Counted from the first letter of the stretch, positions 51,879 through 60,983 are shown. The stretch: 64,000 nt of DNA from Heyndrickxia vini (GCF_016772275.1 NZ_CP065425.1:2138653-2202652), one strand, 5' to 3'. Translations and numbers: made by a program. Notes: generated by a model from the letters alone, not told the origin.

Positions 51879-52271
51879 TCAATAAGAATAAAGAAGCACA
51901 TTTGCTCCGGCAGCATTCTCATTACCAAAACTTAAAATCCAAATATGAATGCCGAGGACAACAAACCACAAAATTAGGTTTAGCAGGGTCCCTTTTCTCA
52001 TCATCTGATTTCCTACATGCCAAATTTTATAGGTAAACCCGCGAATCCATCCCGGTCCTACACCCGGAATAGCCAGACTAACCACAAGCAAAAGGATATC
52101 TCGTGGTAAAACTGGACTACGATTGTTTAATATCAACGCTGCAATTCCCAGTACAGCAAGGACAAAAGGAAACACGAAGATAGTTTTAATCGAGCGGATC
52201 TTCCGGGTTTTCTGTTTTATTCAAAGAATTAATACCAAAATAAGTAAATCTGCAAATATATAGCTTGACAC
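51879..52271 (-). pseudogene. CcdC/DUF1453-like membrane protein with an in-frame TGA
   Basis: A good start exists at GTG 52271 with AAGGAG 7 nt upstream. The frame reads a first helix (SSYIFADLLILVLIL), then TGA at codon 17, then IKQKTRKIRSIKTIFVFPFV and further helices with GWIRGFTYKIWHVGNQMMRKGT and LLNLILWFVVLGIHI. Helix layout and the RKGT..N..LW region resemble CcdC/DUF1453-type proteins. The TGA sits where Trp would be natural, so a single point change (or read error) has inactivated the gene; the remaining frame is intact. Confidence 0.65.
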
Positions 52272-52484
52272 AGAATATCTCCTTCTGATGGTTTATTCCG
52301 ATTGAAGCATAACACGTATTCAATTACTGTGCCCTTCTTGTTCTAATGTCGTAGCATTTTCCATACTTTTTATCCTTATAAGTGAACTTACTAGGTAGAG
52401 ATGCCGTGAAAACCGCAATAGGATAAGTACCCGTTTGCGGAAGATCAATATACGTTATCTTGGTTTAAATAATATGACAAATCA

Positions 52485-52958
52485 TTAAGGTTCAAGGAGG
52501 TCCGTATCCGGCGGGATATATCCGAGTTGTCTTCCTATTTTTACAATTTGTCCTTTATGGTGAAACTCGTGGGTGCTGGTGTGCGTAAAAAGCCATAATG
52601 TTGTATATTCCGCGCTACCACCATCTTTAAAGGATACTTGTACAGAGTGATCCCATTTGCCTCTAAATTCATTTAAAAACTCATGAACCAGGGCATCCGT
52701 TTTCCTAAAAACCTCCCGCATTTCCTGTACGTTGTTAACGGACTCCGGTTTTATTACGGGAAGTGATTTTCCTAGAGCACGATTCCCCAACCATACCCGA
52801 TAACAATCGGCAACATGAACATGTAGACTGCGAATAGAGTCTCCACCAAAGGTTTCAAGATCTTTAACATAATCTGTGGGTGTCAAGGAGTCGCAATAAC
52901 GAAATAATGAGTCCCTTGTACGTTTAATCCAATCATACTGTCTTTCGAATATATCCAT
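52485..52958 (-). CDS. DinB-family protein
   Basis: 157 residues, four-helix bundle metal protein. The His triad is H48 (SLHVHVADCYRVW), H130 and H134 (THTSTHEFHHKGQ). DinB/YfiT proteins are putative metal-dependent thiol transferases or stress enzymes. AAGGAGAG lies upstream of the ATG. It is not part of a clear operon. Confidence 0.87.
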   Translation of the reverse strand: MDIFERQYDWIKRTRDSLFRYCDSLTPTDYVKDLETFGGDSIRSLHVHVADCYRVWLGNRALGKSLPVIKPESVNNVQEMREVFRKTDALVHEFLNEFRGKWDHSVQVSFKDGGSAEYTTLWLFTHTSTHEFHHKGQIVKIGRQLGYIPPDTDLLEP

Positions 52959-53061
52959 CTTCTCACTCTCCTTGGTTAAGTCTTTCAGGTACTTGATTTA
53001 TACTAAAAAACTTGGGCATCGTTGTTTCGTACCAACTGCTTTTAAAATTCCGCCATGAATC

Positions 53062-53249
53062 TTAAGATATTGTAACAGGATAAAATTCATCGCCATTAGG
53101 TAATATTACATAATGCTGGTTCCCAGAAAAAACACCAACTAAATCGAGTTTACCAATCTCAATACCTATTACTCTAATATTTCTCTTCTACCAGCTTCCT
53201 CAGTAGATTCGCATAATTCGATCAATCCCCCAGGCCCCCCAAAATTCAT
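53062..53249 (-). pseudogene. Frameshifted Nudix hydrolase fragment
   Basis: The minus strand reads MNFGGPGGLIELCESTEEAG then RREILE, which fits the Nudix box G-x5-E-x7-RE-U-x-E. It meets TAA and continues in another frame with IEIGKLDLVGVFSGNQHYVI then LPNGDEFYPVTI, the typical next part of a Nudix protein (VFSG....Y.NGD), before stopping. The N-terminal third and the C-terminus are missing. Confidence 0.65.
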
Positions 53250-53441
53250 TAGTTTAACAACTTTTTTAAGTCTATTCTTGTATACGCTTTATTATAAGTA
53301 GTCCCATTCTGATTATAAAAAATCGCGGATTTTAAATACGGTTCTGAAATAGCCTCGTAACCATGCTTTTTAATTAGCTTTATCATTTTCGGATTTTCTA
53401 ATAAATTTTGTTCCTATGGATCCCACGTAAAGTAATTTTAG
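53250..53441. other. Decayed coding sequence upstream of the Nudix remnant
   Basis: A minus-strand frame of about 45 codons starts MIKLIKKHGYEAISEPYLKS (around 53388) and stops just before the Nudix fragment, preceded by another interrupted piece (GTKFIRKSEND). Protein-like composition, but no family was recognised. Confidence 0.35.
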
Positions 53442-53720
53442 CTAGTTTTTCGGGAGACGTCTCTTTTGCCTCTTTAATTGTTGGATAATTACTGTCTTAT
53501 TGATATTGATTGCTTTCGCTGCTTCAAAAATAGGGGTATCATCAAACGTGGGACAAAGTGCACTTACTTTAATACCGAATACTTCTGCTTCATAATGAAG
53601 CGAGGGAGTTAAGCCCACAACTGCATGTTTCGTAGTGGCATATGCTGAGGATACCGGAGAAGGTCCTAAACCCGCTGCTGATGCTGTATTTACAATATGG
53701 TCGAATCCCTGTTTTTTCAT
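53442..53720 (-). pseudogene. C-terminal half of a short-chain dehydrogenase
   Basis: The minus-strand frame reads GFDHIVNTASAAGLGPSPVS, then SAYATTKHAVVGLTPSLHYE and GIKVSALCP. These are the catalytic Ser, the YATTK motif and the following helix and strand of an SDR. The Rossmann half with TGxxxGxG is absent; the 5' end runs into the SGNH gene. It is a truncated remnant. Confidence 0.75.
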
Positions 53721-53730
53721 GAGGTTATCG

Positions 53731-54432
53731 TCATTGAATTGCGTCACGGTTTTTGTATGTCAAAAAACGCTCGATTTCAGATGCATAAGTCTCTGCAACA
53801 ATTTGTGCACCAGCACTATTTAGATGTATACCATCTAATGTAAGATGAAGACCGCGTTCTTTTGATAGCCTATCAATTCTTGAAGGCTTCCTATAAAAGA
53901 GAACATCCATCATTACTCTCATTACTTTTGTGCTGATATAATCCGAACTGCTAACTTTCGAAAGATGGCTTAAAAAAACTGATTGGATATCTAGAAAACT
54001 GACATTTGTTTGTTTACTGATGATGGATTGGATAAGATCATTCAATTCCGTGATTTCATTATTAGGAGCATTATCCGTATTTTCGCCAACTAATGCCGGA
54101 GTAACTGCAACGACTTTCTTTGATGACCCAAGAACTAGCCCTAAGACTTTCTCGTAACAGTCTTTGAACTCATCATGATCTTTTGCTACTGGCTGTGCTT
54201 GAACACTAAGAAGTTTTGAATAAACATCATTTACGCCAATCCAAAGGAAAGATAGATCATAATCTATATCTAACTTTGTTTTTATAAGTCTAGTATATAA
54301 ACTTTTAACTGACTCTCCCGGTTTGCCAAGGTTAACGAACGTAATGTCCGGAAACTTCTTTTTTAGAATGTTAAAGAAAGAAACACCCGGTCGGCCTTCA
54401 GTTAAACTGTCACCAATTAATGCTATTTTCAT
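53731..54432 (-). CDS. SGNH/GDSL-family lipase or esterase
   Basis: 233 residues. Block I GDSL (Ser9), block III GVND (66-69, Asn68), block V D200-G-I-H203. It hydrolyses esters, probably of small acyl groups; it has no signal peptide and is thus cytosolic. AGGAGG precedes the ATG. The start lies 2 nt from the end of the TetR gene, so the two form an operon and the hydrolase is likely under TetR control. Confidence 0.9.
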   Translation of the reverse strand: MKIALIGDSLTEGRPGVSFFNILKKKFPDITFVNLGKPGESVKSLYTRLIKTKLDIDYDLSFLWIGVNDVYSKLLSVQAQPVAKDHDEFKDCYEKVLGLVLGSSKKVVAVTPALVGENTDNAPNNEITELNDLIQSIISKQTNVSFLDIQSVFLSHLSKVSSSDYISTKVMRVMMDVLFYRKPSRIDRLSKERGLHLTLDGIHLNSAGAQIVAETYASEIERFLTYKNRDAIQ

Positions 54433-54434
54433 TT

Positions 54435-55034
54435 CTATTTCCTCCTCTTAATGGACGCTAAAAAGATGGTAATAGCTTGTTTAAAGAGATGTTCAAGCGT
54501 ACTCAATTCCTGTGTGTTCGTTAACTGACATAACCCCCCTAACCATGTTCCAACAAGCAAGGTCCACTCATCAATATTTCCACATTCAAATTCACCCTTT
54601 TCCACCCCTTCTTGAAGAATGGAACGATAAGAATCCATAGGTATAACCGCTAACTCGTATAATGCGTTAACAGATTCTAAACTTGACGCGGGATTTGAAG
54701 CTAGTTCTTGCCCTCCTTTTAATAAAGGAGTTTGGTAATTATAAAGGACATGCATTGCCATGCCATAAAGTTTCTGTGTTGCTGTGGTATAGGATGATTC
54801 TTTTGCCATCCATTTTGTATACCAATCTTGCATCGTGTTTTGTGCTAGTAAAACAAACAGCTTTTCTTTGTTTTGAAAATGATAGTAAATGTGTCCTTTG
54901 CTATATCCGGAGGCTTTTGAGATGTCTTGTACCGAAGTTTGATTGTAGCCTTTTTGAGAAAATATCAAGGTTGCTTTTTCCATAATGTCACGCTTAGCTT
55001 TTTCACTGTTATAACGTCTTTTATCCAAATTCAA
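54435..55034 (-). CDS. TetR/AcrR-family repressor
   Basis: 199 residues with the TetR HTH near the N-terminus (TSVQDISKASGYSKGHIYYHF, then NKEKLF) and a helical ligand-binding domain. It starts at TTG 55034 with AAAGGGG about 6 nt upstream. A palindrome GAACGATCGTTC and a TATAAT box lie just upstream, giving autorepression. It is the first gene of the TetR-SGNH operon. Confidence 0.88.
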   Translation of the reverse strand: MNLDKRRYNSEKAKRDIMEKATLIFSQKGYNQTSVQDISKASGYSKGHIYYHFQNKEKLFVLLAQNTMQDWYTKWMAKESSYTTATQKLYGMAMHVLYNYQTPLLKGGQELASNPASSLESVNALYELAVIPMDSYRSILQEGVEKGEFECGNIDEWTLLVGTWLGGLCQLTNTQELSTLEHLFKQAITIFLASIKRRK

Positions 55035-55056
55035 CTAAAACCCCTTTCTAAGAATT

Positions 55057-55068
55057 GAACGATCGTTC
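55057..55068. promoter_or_regulatory. TetR operator
   Basis: GAACGATCGTTC is a perfect 12-nt palindrome 22 nt upstream of the tetR start, next to a minus-strand TATAAT (55075-55080). GAACGATCGTTC-type sites are typical of QacR/AcrR-like repressors. Confidence 0.65.
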
Positions 55069-55170
55069 TAATTTATTATATACCTTTTTCCTACGAAAGG
55101 ATACATTTGGTAACCCATGTTCATAATATTGCCATTTTTCAACCACTTATTTATGACTGTCAATACAAAT

Positions 55171-55191
55171 AAGCACGCTAATTGCGTGCTT
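55171..55191. terminator. Hairpin terminator
   Basis: AAGCACGC-TAATT-GCGTGCTT followed by TTAG on the plus strand, and by ATTTG on the minus strand. It would close the transcript of the lost minus-strand gene. Confidence 0.5.
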
Positions 55192-55324
55192 TTAGTTGGT
55201 ATTATATATGAAATGTATTTACTGTATGATTCGCACTTGAATTTCTCCTTGCTTTCCGAAGAAAATAGCTCTTGGTGTAGCTTTAAAATTTCTTAAGACC
55301 ACAATCATAGAAAGTCAAAAAAAT

Positions 55325-55371
55325 AAAGGGTGATACATATTAGTCATGTATAATATGTATCACCCTTTTAC
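55325..55371. terminator. Strong bidirectional terminator after the acetyltransferase gene
   Basis: A perfect 18-bp stem between 55325-55342 and 55351-55368 with an 8-nt loop; runs of A and T flank it. Confidence 0.85.
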
Positions 55372-55470
55372 TTTTTGCCCAACAACCGAGTCCTATTCTG
55401 GAATAATTAACTCAGGCAATTCTGGTAAATTACTATATATAGGATCTCTCATTTTCTTATAATCTATGGT

Positions 55471-55992
55471 TTATTCTTCGCCTAATTCCAATCTCCAATC
55501 ATTACATCGTATGGGAGTCCCGATGGGGTATTCAAAATCACACTCACCCATAAACAAGAAACCGAGCTTGCGGCAAATAGTATTCGAAGCGGGGTTGATG
55601 ACTTTAGGGTAAGCATGAATGAATCGATGTTTCTTTTCAGAAGCGGCAGAAGCGATAGCTTTCGCTGTTGCTGCTGTTGCTATCCCTCTTCCTTGAAATG
55701 CCGGCAAAACACTCCATCCTGTCTCAAAAACATCTTCTCCTTGCCAAACCATATCCCAATAGCCAACACTGCCAACGACTTCGTTGTTCGGAAGCAAAAG
55801 AATCTTAAACATACGACCGGTTCCTTGCCCGGCAATCTCACAATACGTTTTATGGCGAGCAAGGAGTTTTTCCTCAGTCTCAGGACCGCCAAAGTGTACG
55901 GTCATTTCCGGCGCATTGAGAAGACGAAGCAAATCAAGGTCATCCTCGTCCCAAGGTACAATCCGTACTTGCGGCGCATTCATTTGTTCCAT
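55471..55992 (-). CDS. GNAT N-acetyltransferase
   Basis: 173 residues. Acetyl-CoA loop LPAFQGRGIATAATAKAI (Q-G-R-G-I-A) and the RimL-like NPASNTICRKLGF near the C-terminus. Its GC content seems higher than that of the neighbours (many GCC/GCG/CGC codons), which may reflect transfer. GGGGAGG lies 9 nt upstream of the ATG. Confidence 0.88.
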   Translation of the reverse strand: MEQMNAPQVRIVPWDEDDLDLLRLLNAPEMTVHFGGPETEEKLLARHKTYCEIAGQGTGRMFKILLLPNNEVVGSVGYWDMVWQGEDVFETGWSVLPAFQGRGIATAATAKAIASAASEKKHRFIHAYPKVINPASNTICRKLGFLFMGECDFEYPIGTPIRCNDWRLELGEE

Positions 55993-56311
55993 AACGCTTT
56001 CCTCCCCATAGTTTATATGTCCGATCTTTGCCTAGGTTAGGCATCACCATAAATAAAATTGGTAGTTTAATTATATAAAAACACACATTCCTCTACAAAC
56101 CACGTATTAAAATCCGTTAAAACATTACAACCTGAAGAATATCTTTTCATAAACATCACCCATTTTAGTTTCACATTAACGAAAATGAGTTATTCAATTA
56201 TATGGCCCGATTGCTGAACAAACAGGGATGGGGATCACCGTTTTACCACAAACTATCGAGCAAGACACTGCTTATAGGTCCGCCTTTTCCAGACGTTACC
56301 CCCTTTATAGT
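55993..56311. other. Gap with a possible decayed frame
   Basis: A plus-strand frame from about 56188 reads VIQLYGPIAEQTGMGITVLP then QTIEQDTAYRSAFSRRYPLY, which has protein-like composition but no start, no ribosome binding site and runs into the convergent gene. No RNA or promoter was recognised. Confidence 0.3.
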
Positions 56312-57106
56312 CTAAAAAATAGTTGGTACCATCCCCCCATCCATACGGATTGGAGAACCTTTAAATGCCGATGCATAAGGACTACAAACAAATGCAGTTA
56401 ATCTTCCTATTTCAATTGGCCTAATAAATCGCTGTATTTCAGATTGGGGTAGGTTGGTAGTCATAAATTTCTTCTCTTTTTCTGAAAAAGTAATCTCTTC
56501 ATTAGGGTACATTCCATCAATTATTTGATGTACATTTTCTGAGAGTGTTGGTCCCGGCATGATCGTGTTAACCGTAACCTCTGTTCCTTTTGTTAATTTA
56601 GATAAGCTTTTTGATAATGATAACAGCATTGATTTTGTCATACAATACTGTGGCATTTGTTCCGAAGGCATAATGGCTTCTTCACTCGCGATAAAGATAA
56701 TCCGTCCAAAACCATTTTTTAACATTTTATGTAAATAAAATTTAGATAATCCGTTTGCCGCAAGAACATTCGTACGGAAGTATTTTTCCCATACTTCATC
56801 GTCAACATCGTCATATTGCATAATTTCATAGATACCCATATTGTTAACTAATATATCGATAGTGGGGTATTTTTCAAATAAAGCCTCTCTTTGTTCTTTA
56901 TTGACTATATCGGCAGTAGCATTCTGGGGAGAAGTATCTGGAAACCCTGCTTTCATTTCATTTACTATTTGTTCTACTTCATTATAATTTCTTCCATTAA
57001 TTAGAACATTCACGCCTTCCTTGGCAAGTTCTATCGCAATTGCTTTTCCAATACCTTTCGTAGATCCGGTAACTAATGCTGTTTTATTTTTTAACTCCAT
57101 ATCCAT
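56312..57106 (-). CDS. Short-chain dehydrogenase/reductase
   Basis: 264 residues. Cofactor loop TGSTKGIG (13-20), NNMG (88-91), Ser141, Tyr154 and Lys158 (YCMTK), and an end RMDGGMVPTIF. The substituted NNMG (Met for Ala) and the SEEAI segment near the catalytic Ser set it apart from FabG. It lies 17 nt downstream of the AraC regulator gene, so both are co-transcribed. The substrate is unknown. Confidence 0.9.
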   Translation of the reverse strand: MDMELKNKTALVTGSTKGIGKAIAIELAKEGVNVLINGRNYNEVEQIVNEMKAGFPDTSPQNATADIVNKEQREALFEKYPTIDILVNNMGIYEIMQYDDVDDEVWEKYFRTNVLAANGLSKFYLHKMLKNGFGRIIFIASEEAIMPSEQMPQYCMTKSMLLSLSKSLSKLTKGTEVTVNTIMPGPTLSENVHQIIDGMYPNEEITFSEKEKKFMTTNLPQSEIQRFIRPIEIGRLTAFVCSPYASAFKGSPIRMDGGMVPTIF

Positions 57107-57123
57107 CCTACAATTCTCCTATT

Positions 57124-58140
57124 CTATTCATTTATCAAATTCGCCCCTACATGCTTAGTGCGCCAATTTGAAGGACTCTCCCCCTCCCATATGCGAAAGG
57201 CACGATAGAACGAATTTTGGTCTTCATAGCCAACCAGAAAGGCAACTTCTTTAATCTCGAGCGAGGGGTTTGTCAAGTACTCAAGTGCCTGTTCATGGCG
57301 GGATTGTGCCAATATGTGATTGAAGCTCGTGCCTTCATCAGTAAGGCGCCGCTGTAAGGTACGATTGCTCATCCCTAACTCACTCGCAACATTCTTAATG
57401 TCAGGGCGTCCTCCCGTTAAACTTCGTTTTATAATCCACTTAACCTTTCTGATGAGTGATGTGCTACATTTCTGATCATCCAAAGATTGCTCCAATGCGG
57501 GTGTCAGAATCTCTAGTAACTCCGCGTTGTACGTGACAAATGGTAAGTCCAGATCTTTTCGGTATAGTGTCAAACGGTTACCATTCGCACCAATTTTAAT
57601 ATGGCATCCGAAATAAGCTTCGAGTATTTGCACGTCTCCCATCGATTGCGAAAATTCGACGAGACTCGCCGTCAATTGTTGACCTGTGCCCCTGCGGCCA
57701 AGCTCTAAAAGAAATGATAGCGTGATTCCAACCAATATCGGAGGAATGGGTTCTTCGGAATCTTGCCATTTCAGTTCGATAATACATTGTTCGCCTTTCT
57801 CGGTAATATGTAAGCCTTCAGGTGGGCACAATTGTTTGTATCGTGCCATTCGGTATAGTGCATCTCGGTAGTCACGCGCATGATAAGTCGCTAATACGGA
57901 GGGCGGATACTGAGCAGTTTCAAAGATTTTCGGAAGCATGGTAATTCCTTTGGCAATGTCCCCGATGAGATCAGAATATGCATGCCAAATTGCGAAATAT
58001 TGGGCAGTCGTTACAATTGGTTCATTAATAATGGTAAGTGGCAGTCGTGCTTTCCGAACCACTTCGTAGGAGGCAATCCCTAATTGATCTAATCCTGCCC
58101 AAAATCCAACAGGCATTTTAATACGGGTTTGAGAAGTCAT
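57124..58140 (-). CDS. AraC-family regulator with arabinose-binding-like N-terminal domain
   Basis: 338 residues. The N-terminal 200 residues match the OruR/ArgR-like type (Arabinose_bd): GLDQLGIASYEVVRKARLPL and YFAIWHAYSDLIGD. The C-terminal double HTH includes DIKNVASELGMSNRTLQRRL and LEIKEVAFLVGYEDQNSFYRAF then W-x-G-x-SPSNWR. This type is far more common in proteobacteria and actinobacteria than in Bacilli. GGAGG lies 10 nt before the ATG. It probably controls itself and the SDR gene. Confidence 0.9.
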   Translation of the reverse strand: MTSQTRIKMPVGFWAGLDQLGIASYEVVRKARLPLTIINEPIVTTAQYFAIWHAYSDLIGDIAKGITMLPKIFETAQYPPSVLATYHARDYRDALYRMARYKQLCPPEGLHITEKGEQCIIELKWQDSEEPIPPILVGITLSFLLELGRRGTGQQLTASLVEFSQSMGDVQILEAYFGCHIKIGANGNRLTLYRKDLDLPFVTYNAELLEILTPALEQSLDDQKCSTSLIRKVKWIIKRSLTGGRPDIKNVASELGMSNRTLQRRLTDEGTSFNHILAQSRHEQALEYLTNPSLEIKEVAFLVGYEDQNSFYRAFRIWEGESPSNWRTKHVGANLINE

Positions 58141-58508
58141 TCAATTTGTTCCTCCTTTTGCAATCTACACATTCACTATTTTTGGGCGTTACCTGGGTTC
58201 TGCCTTTTTGATGGGACAGCTATTACATTATATCTACCCATCGTTTCTATGTAACTAGCAAAAGGTGACACTTTACTTGCGATTTGCGCCAATTACAGGC
58301 AACATCATGATAATCGCCAAACGTTAATTTTTATTAATCAAGTCAATAATATATATTTAATAAAAAATGGGATAGTTGGATTATCGTGTAGAATACACTC
58401 CACCAAAATTAATAATTATATATAATGGAAATTCCAAATGAAGAAGTTTAGCTGAAATAACAACAGACCAAGGGCTTGTGACCTTGGTCTGATTATTGGC
58501 TTTAAATT
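58141..58508. other. Gap upstream of the AraC gene
   Basis: 368 nt of AT-rich sequence with the terminator at 58464-58491. No gene, RNA or clear operator was recognised. Confidence 0.5.
58464..58491 (-). terminator. Terminator of the LOG gene
   Basis: A perfect 10-bp stem CAGACCAAGG / CCTTGGTCTG, followed on the minus strand by TTGTTATTTC, 17 nt past the stop codon. Confidence 0.75.
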
Positions 58509-59090
58509 TTAAATCTGTTTCTCATTAATGTAGGTTTTTATAGTTGGTGGTTCATACGTTTTAAATTTTTCTAGCAACTGATTCGGTTCAACCTCTACAA
58601 GTGCCATTGTACGGTATTTTTCATGTAAAAATTGTTCCTTTACCATATGATTAAACAGTTCAACAAGTGGATCGAAGTAATGATTGATATTTAAAAGGCC
58701 ACAAGGTTTTTGATGAAGTCCTAATTGAGCCCATGTAAAAATCTCAAAGAATTCTTCTAATGTTCCCGGTCCACCTGGTAACGCGATAAACCCATCTGCA
58801 AGCTCTGCCATTTTAGCCTTTCTTTCATGCATAGAATCGACAACGATCAGTTCTGATAATCCTTTATGAGATATTTCCCTCTGTTCTAAAAATCTAGGCA
58901 TAATTCCAATGACTTGACCACCTTCATCCAATACAGCATCGGCAACTGCTCCCATAACACCAACACTTGCGCCACCATAAACAAGCGAAATATTCCGTTT
59001 TGCTAGTTCTTTACCAAGTTTTTTAGCATTTTCGATATAAGTATTTGACGCTCCATTACTGGAACCACAAAATACTGCTATTTTTTTCAT
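58509..59090 (-). CDS. LOG-family protein (TIGR00730 / YvdD-like cytokinin riboside 5'-monophosphate phosphoribohydrolase)
   Basis: 193 residues. FCGSS start (7-11), SLVYGGASVGVMG (35-47), R90 and K93 (HERKAKM) and PGGPGTLEE (105-113) are the active-site signatures. Family members cleave N6-modified or plain nucleoside monophosphates to base and ribose 5-phosphate. ATG 59090 is chosen, with GGGGG upstream; longer reading frames have a hydrophobic head and no ribosome binding site. It is divergent from the MazG-like gene. Confidence 0.88.
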   Translation of the reverse strand: MKKIAVFCGSSNGASNTYIENAKKLGKELAKRNISLVYGGASVGVMGAVADAVLDEGGQVIGIMPRFLEQREISHKGLSELIVVDSMHERKAKMAELADGFIALPGGPGTLEEFFEIFTWAQLGLHQKPCGLLNINHYFDPLVELFNHMVKEQFLHEKYRTMALVEVEPNQLLEKFKTYEPPTIKTYINEKQI

Positions 59091-59186
59091 TATGACCATC
59101 CCCCTAACAAATTCAGCGTTTATATTATACAAAAGTCTGAAAGATTTGTTAAACTTTATGATAGTGAATTGAAGGAGTGAGAAAAA

Positions 59187-59507
59187 ATGGATGTAAGTGA
59201 ATTTCAACAGTGGGTAAATGATTATTATGAGAATAGAGGTTGGTCCGAGCTAGACATTTTTATTCGGATCGGCTTTTTAGCGGAGGAAACTGGAGAAGTA
59301 GCACGGGCAATAAGAGCCCTTGAAATTGGGCGGGATAGACCGGACGAAGTTGCAGAATCGTTTACGAACAATAGAAAGGCTTTAATAGAAGAATTAGGAG
59401 ATGTATTGGGTAACGTAATTGTAATTGCGAATAAATATAACATTTCTTTAGAAGAAGTGTTTAATTCTCATAAGGAGAAACTCTCAAAGCGTTACTCTCA
59501 TGAATAA
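59187..59507 (+). CDS. MazG-like nucleotide pyrophosphohydrolase
   Basis: 106 residues, single MazG-like unit. Metal motif EE-x2-E (E33, E34, E37 in LAEETGEVARA) and E-x2-D (E69, D72 in IEELGDVLGN). It likely hydrolyses non-canonical or alarmone-like NTPs to NMPs as housecleaning. AAGGAG lies about 9 nt upstream of the ATG. Together with the divergent LOG gene it suggests a nucleotide sanitation pair. Confidence 0.87.
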   Translation: MDVSEFQQWVNDYYENRGWSELDIFIRIGFLAEETGEVARAIRALEIGRDRPDEVAESFTNNRKALIEELGDVLGNVIVIANKYNISLEEVFNSHKEKLSKRYSHE

Positions 59508-59541
59508 ATATAAATTCTACACTTTTTCCGATGATCTTGGA

Positions 59542-59580
59542 AACTTTCGTCCTCTAGAATATATCTTGGGGACGAAAGTT
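59542..59580 (+). terminator. Hairpin after the MazG-like gene
   Basis: A perfect 11-bp stem AACTTTCGTCC / GGACGAAAGTT with a 17-nt loop and ATAGCTTTTC behind it, 35 nt past the stop. Confidence 0.55.
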
Positions 59581-59698
59581 ATAGCTTTTCTGGTTAAGCA
59601 TTAAATGGCTAAGGAGACTGTGAGGTTGAAATAGTAAATTCATTTTAAGACTGTGAATTTAATCCTCTCATTCAAATAAGCAATAGTTTTATTATAGA

Positions 59699-60226
59699 TT
59701 ATACCAATTTATACATTAGAATATCATCTACATATAAATCCTTACTAAACTTCACTTCTTTAATTTTGCGACCCTCCTCTATAAATCCTACACTTTTATA
59801 CAAAGCTATTGCTCTTTGATTAGTTGATAAAACTCCTAAACTTACTTTTTCAATATAAGGATTCTGTTGCGCCCATTTTAAAAGTTTATTAATAAGAAGT
59901 TTTCCAATCCCCATATCTCGAAAATCCTTTTTTATCATCGTTGTAAAATAGCCGGTATGGGCAAGTCTTTTCGTATTCTTTGAACGAAATACAATCAAAC
60001 CAATTACTTCCCCTTCAATTTCCGCCACAATGATTGTTTCTCTCTCATTCTCTAAAATTTTCCGTATCCAATTTCTTTGTTGCTCAGTTGTCTCATCAAA
60101 TTCCTCTAAAACAGAAATCATAAATTCGTTTTCTGATACGACTTCCTTTTGTATTGTTAAAATGGATTCTGCATCATCTAAATGACCAGTTCTTAAGGAG
60201 ACTTGGTTATTATTTTTTTTCAACAT
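59699..60226 (-). CDS. GNAT N-acetyltransferase
   Basis: 175 residues. FTTMIKKDFRDMGIGKLLINKLLKWA holds the acetyl-CoA loop (R-D-M-G-I-G-K), followed by VLSTNQRAIALYKSVGFIEEGRK, typical of the L-amino acid or ribosomal type. AAAGGGG lies in front of the ATG. The substrate is unknown; this is one of five GNAT genes in the window. Confidence 0.88.
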   Translation of the reverse strand: MLKKNNNQVSLRTGHLDDAESILTIQKEVVSENEFMISVLEEFDETTEQQRNWIRKILENERETIIVAEIEGEVIGLIVFRSKNTKRLAHTGYFTTMIKKDFRDMGIGKLLINKLLKWAQQNPYIEKVSLGVLSTNQRAIALYKSVGFIEEGRKIKEVKFSKDLYVDDILMYKLV

Positions 60227-60329
60227 TTTTGGCCCCTTTATCTATTATATTAGTAATTCAACACGTGGTACTTGATTTCCATTTTAACCAAACTACCTAT
60301 ATAATTTGTATTTAATAAAAACATTAGAA

Positions 60330-60872
60330 TCATTCATGATACCATCCTTCATCGAATTCAAGGTTTAATGCTTTTCCTAAATAAATTCCAAACCGAATAA
60401 ATCCTCTTCCTCTTGCCGTAATTATATTACCATCTATTACTACAATGTCTTTACAATAATTCTCTTTTTCAAAAACGCCTAACTTATCCATAGCTTCCTC
60501 TGTCAGCCCAACAGTAAACTTTTTACCCCTTAAAACACCTGCTTTTGCTAAAAGAAACGGAGAGCTGGAGATACTTGCAATGACAATTTCTTTTGCAGCC
60601 ATTTGATTAATAAATTCAAACAGTTCATGTTTGTCTATAAGCGTCATAATATCCATACAACCCGGTAACAAAAGACTATCAATTTCTTCGGGATTAACTT
60701 CATTGATAGTAGTGTCGGGTACGCAAGATAACCCTGCTTCACCTTTAATAGTTTGTTTGTTCAAGCCAATAGTGACAATTGGTTTATTTGCTTGCATTAA
60801 AATAGATAGTGCTACACTTAACTCATATTCACTAAAATGTGGATACAATAAAACAGCTGTTTTTTTCATCAT
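60330..60872 (-). CDS. DJ-1/PfpI-family protein with Ser in place of the nucleophilic Cys
   Basis: 180 residues. The DJ-1 fold is clear: VLLYPHFSEYELSVALSIL with Glu15, IDSLLLPGCMDI, and IASISSSPFLLAKAGVLRGKKFT. The last segment normally contains Ile-Cys at the nucleophile elbow; here it is Ile101-Ser102. It therefore probably is not a cysteine-dependent glyoxalase or protease and may be a sensor or binding protein. It starts at ATG 60872. Confidence 0.82.
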   Translation of the reverse strand: MMKKTAVLLYPHFSEYELSVALSILMQANKPIVTIGLNKQTIKGEAGLSCVPDTTINEVNPEEIDSLLLPGCMDIMTLIDKHELFEFINQMAAKEIVIASISSSPFLLAKAGVLRGKKFTVGLTEEAMDKLGVFEKENYCKDIVVIDGNIITARGRGFIRFGIYLGKALNLEFDEGWYHE

Positions 60873-60983
60873 GTCTACACTTCTTTCAATAAATTTTCTG
60901 TTGCTTAAAAAGAAATGCTTTTTTGTTAAATCGGGCTATTGCTTTACACTGCAGGTGCTCTATGGATTCTTTCGGTATTGGCG

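Larger units (their letters stand above)
55069..55470. other. Gap with two hairpins and a coding remnant
   Basis: It contains an 8-bp hairpin AAGCACGC / GCGTGCTT (55171-55191), an 18-bp hairpin (55325-55368), and between them a 26-codon minus-strand stretch RNFKATPRAIFFGKQGEIQV then RIIQ-stop that looks like the end of a lost gene. No known RNA was recognised. Confidence 0.4.

Noticed and set aside
55192-55324. 26-codon minus-strand reading ending in RIIQ-stop
   Set aside because: It looks like the end of a lost gene but has no start or family match, so it is mentioned only as part of the gap.
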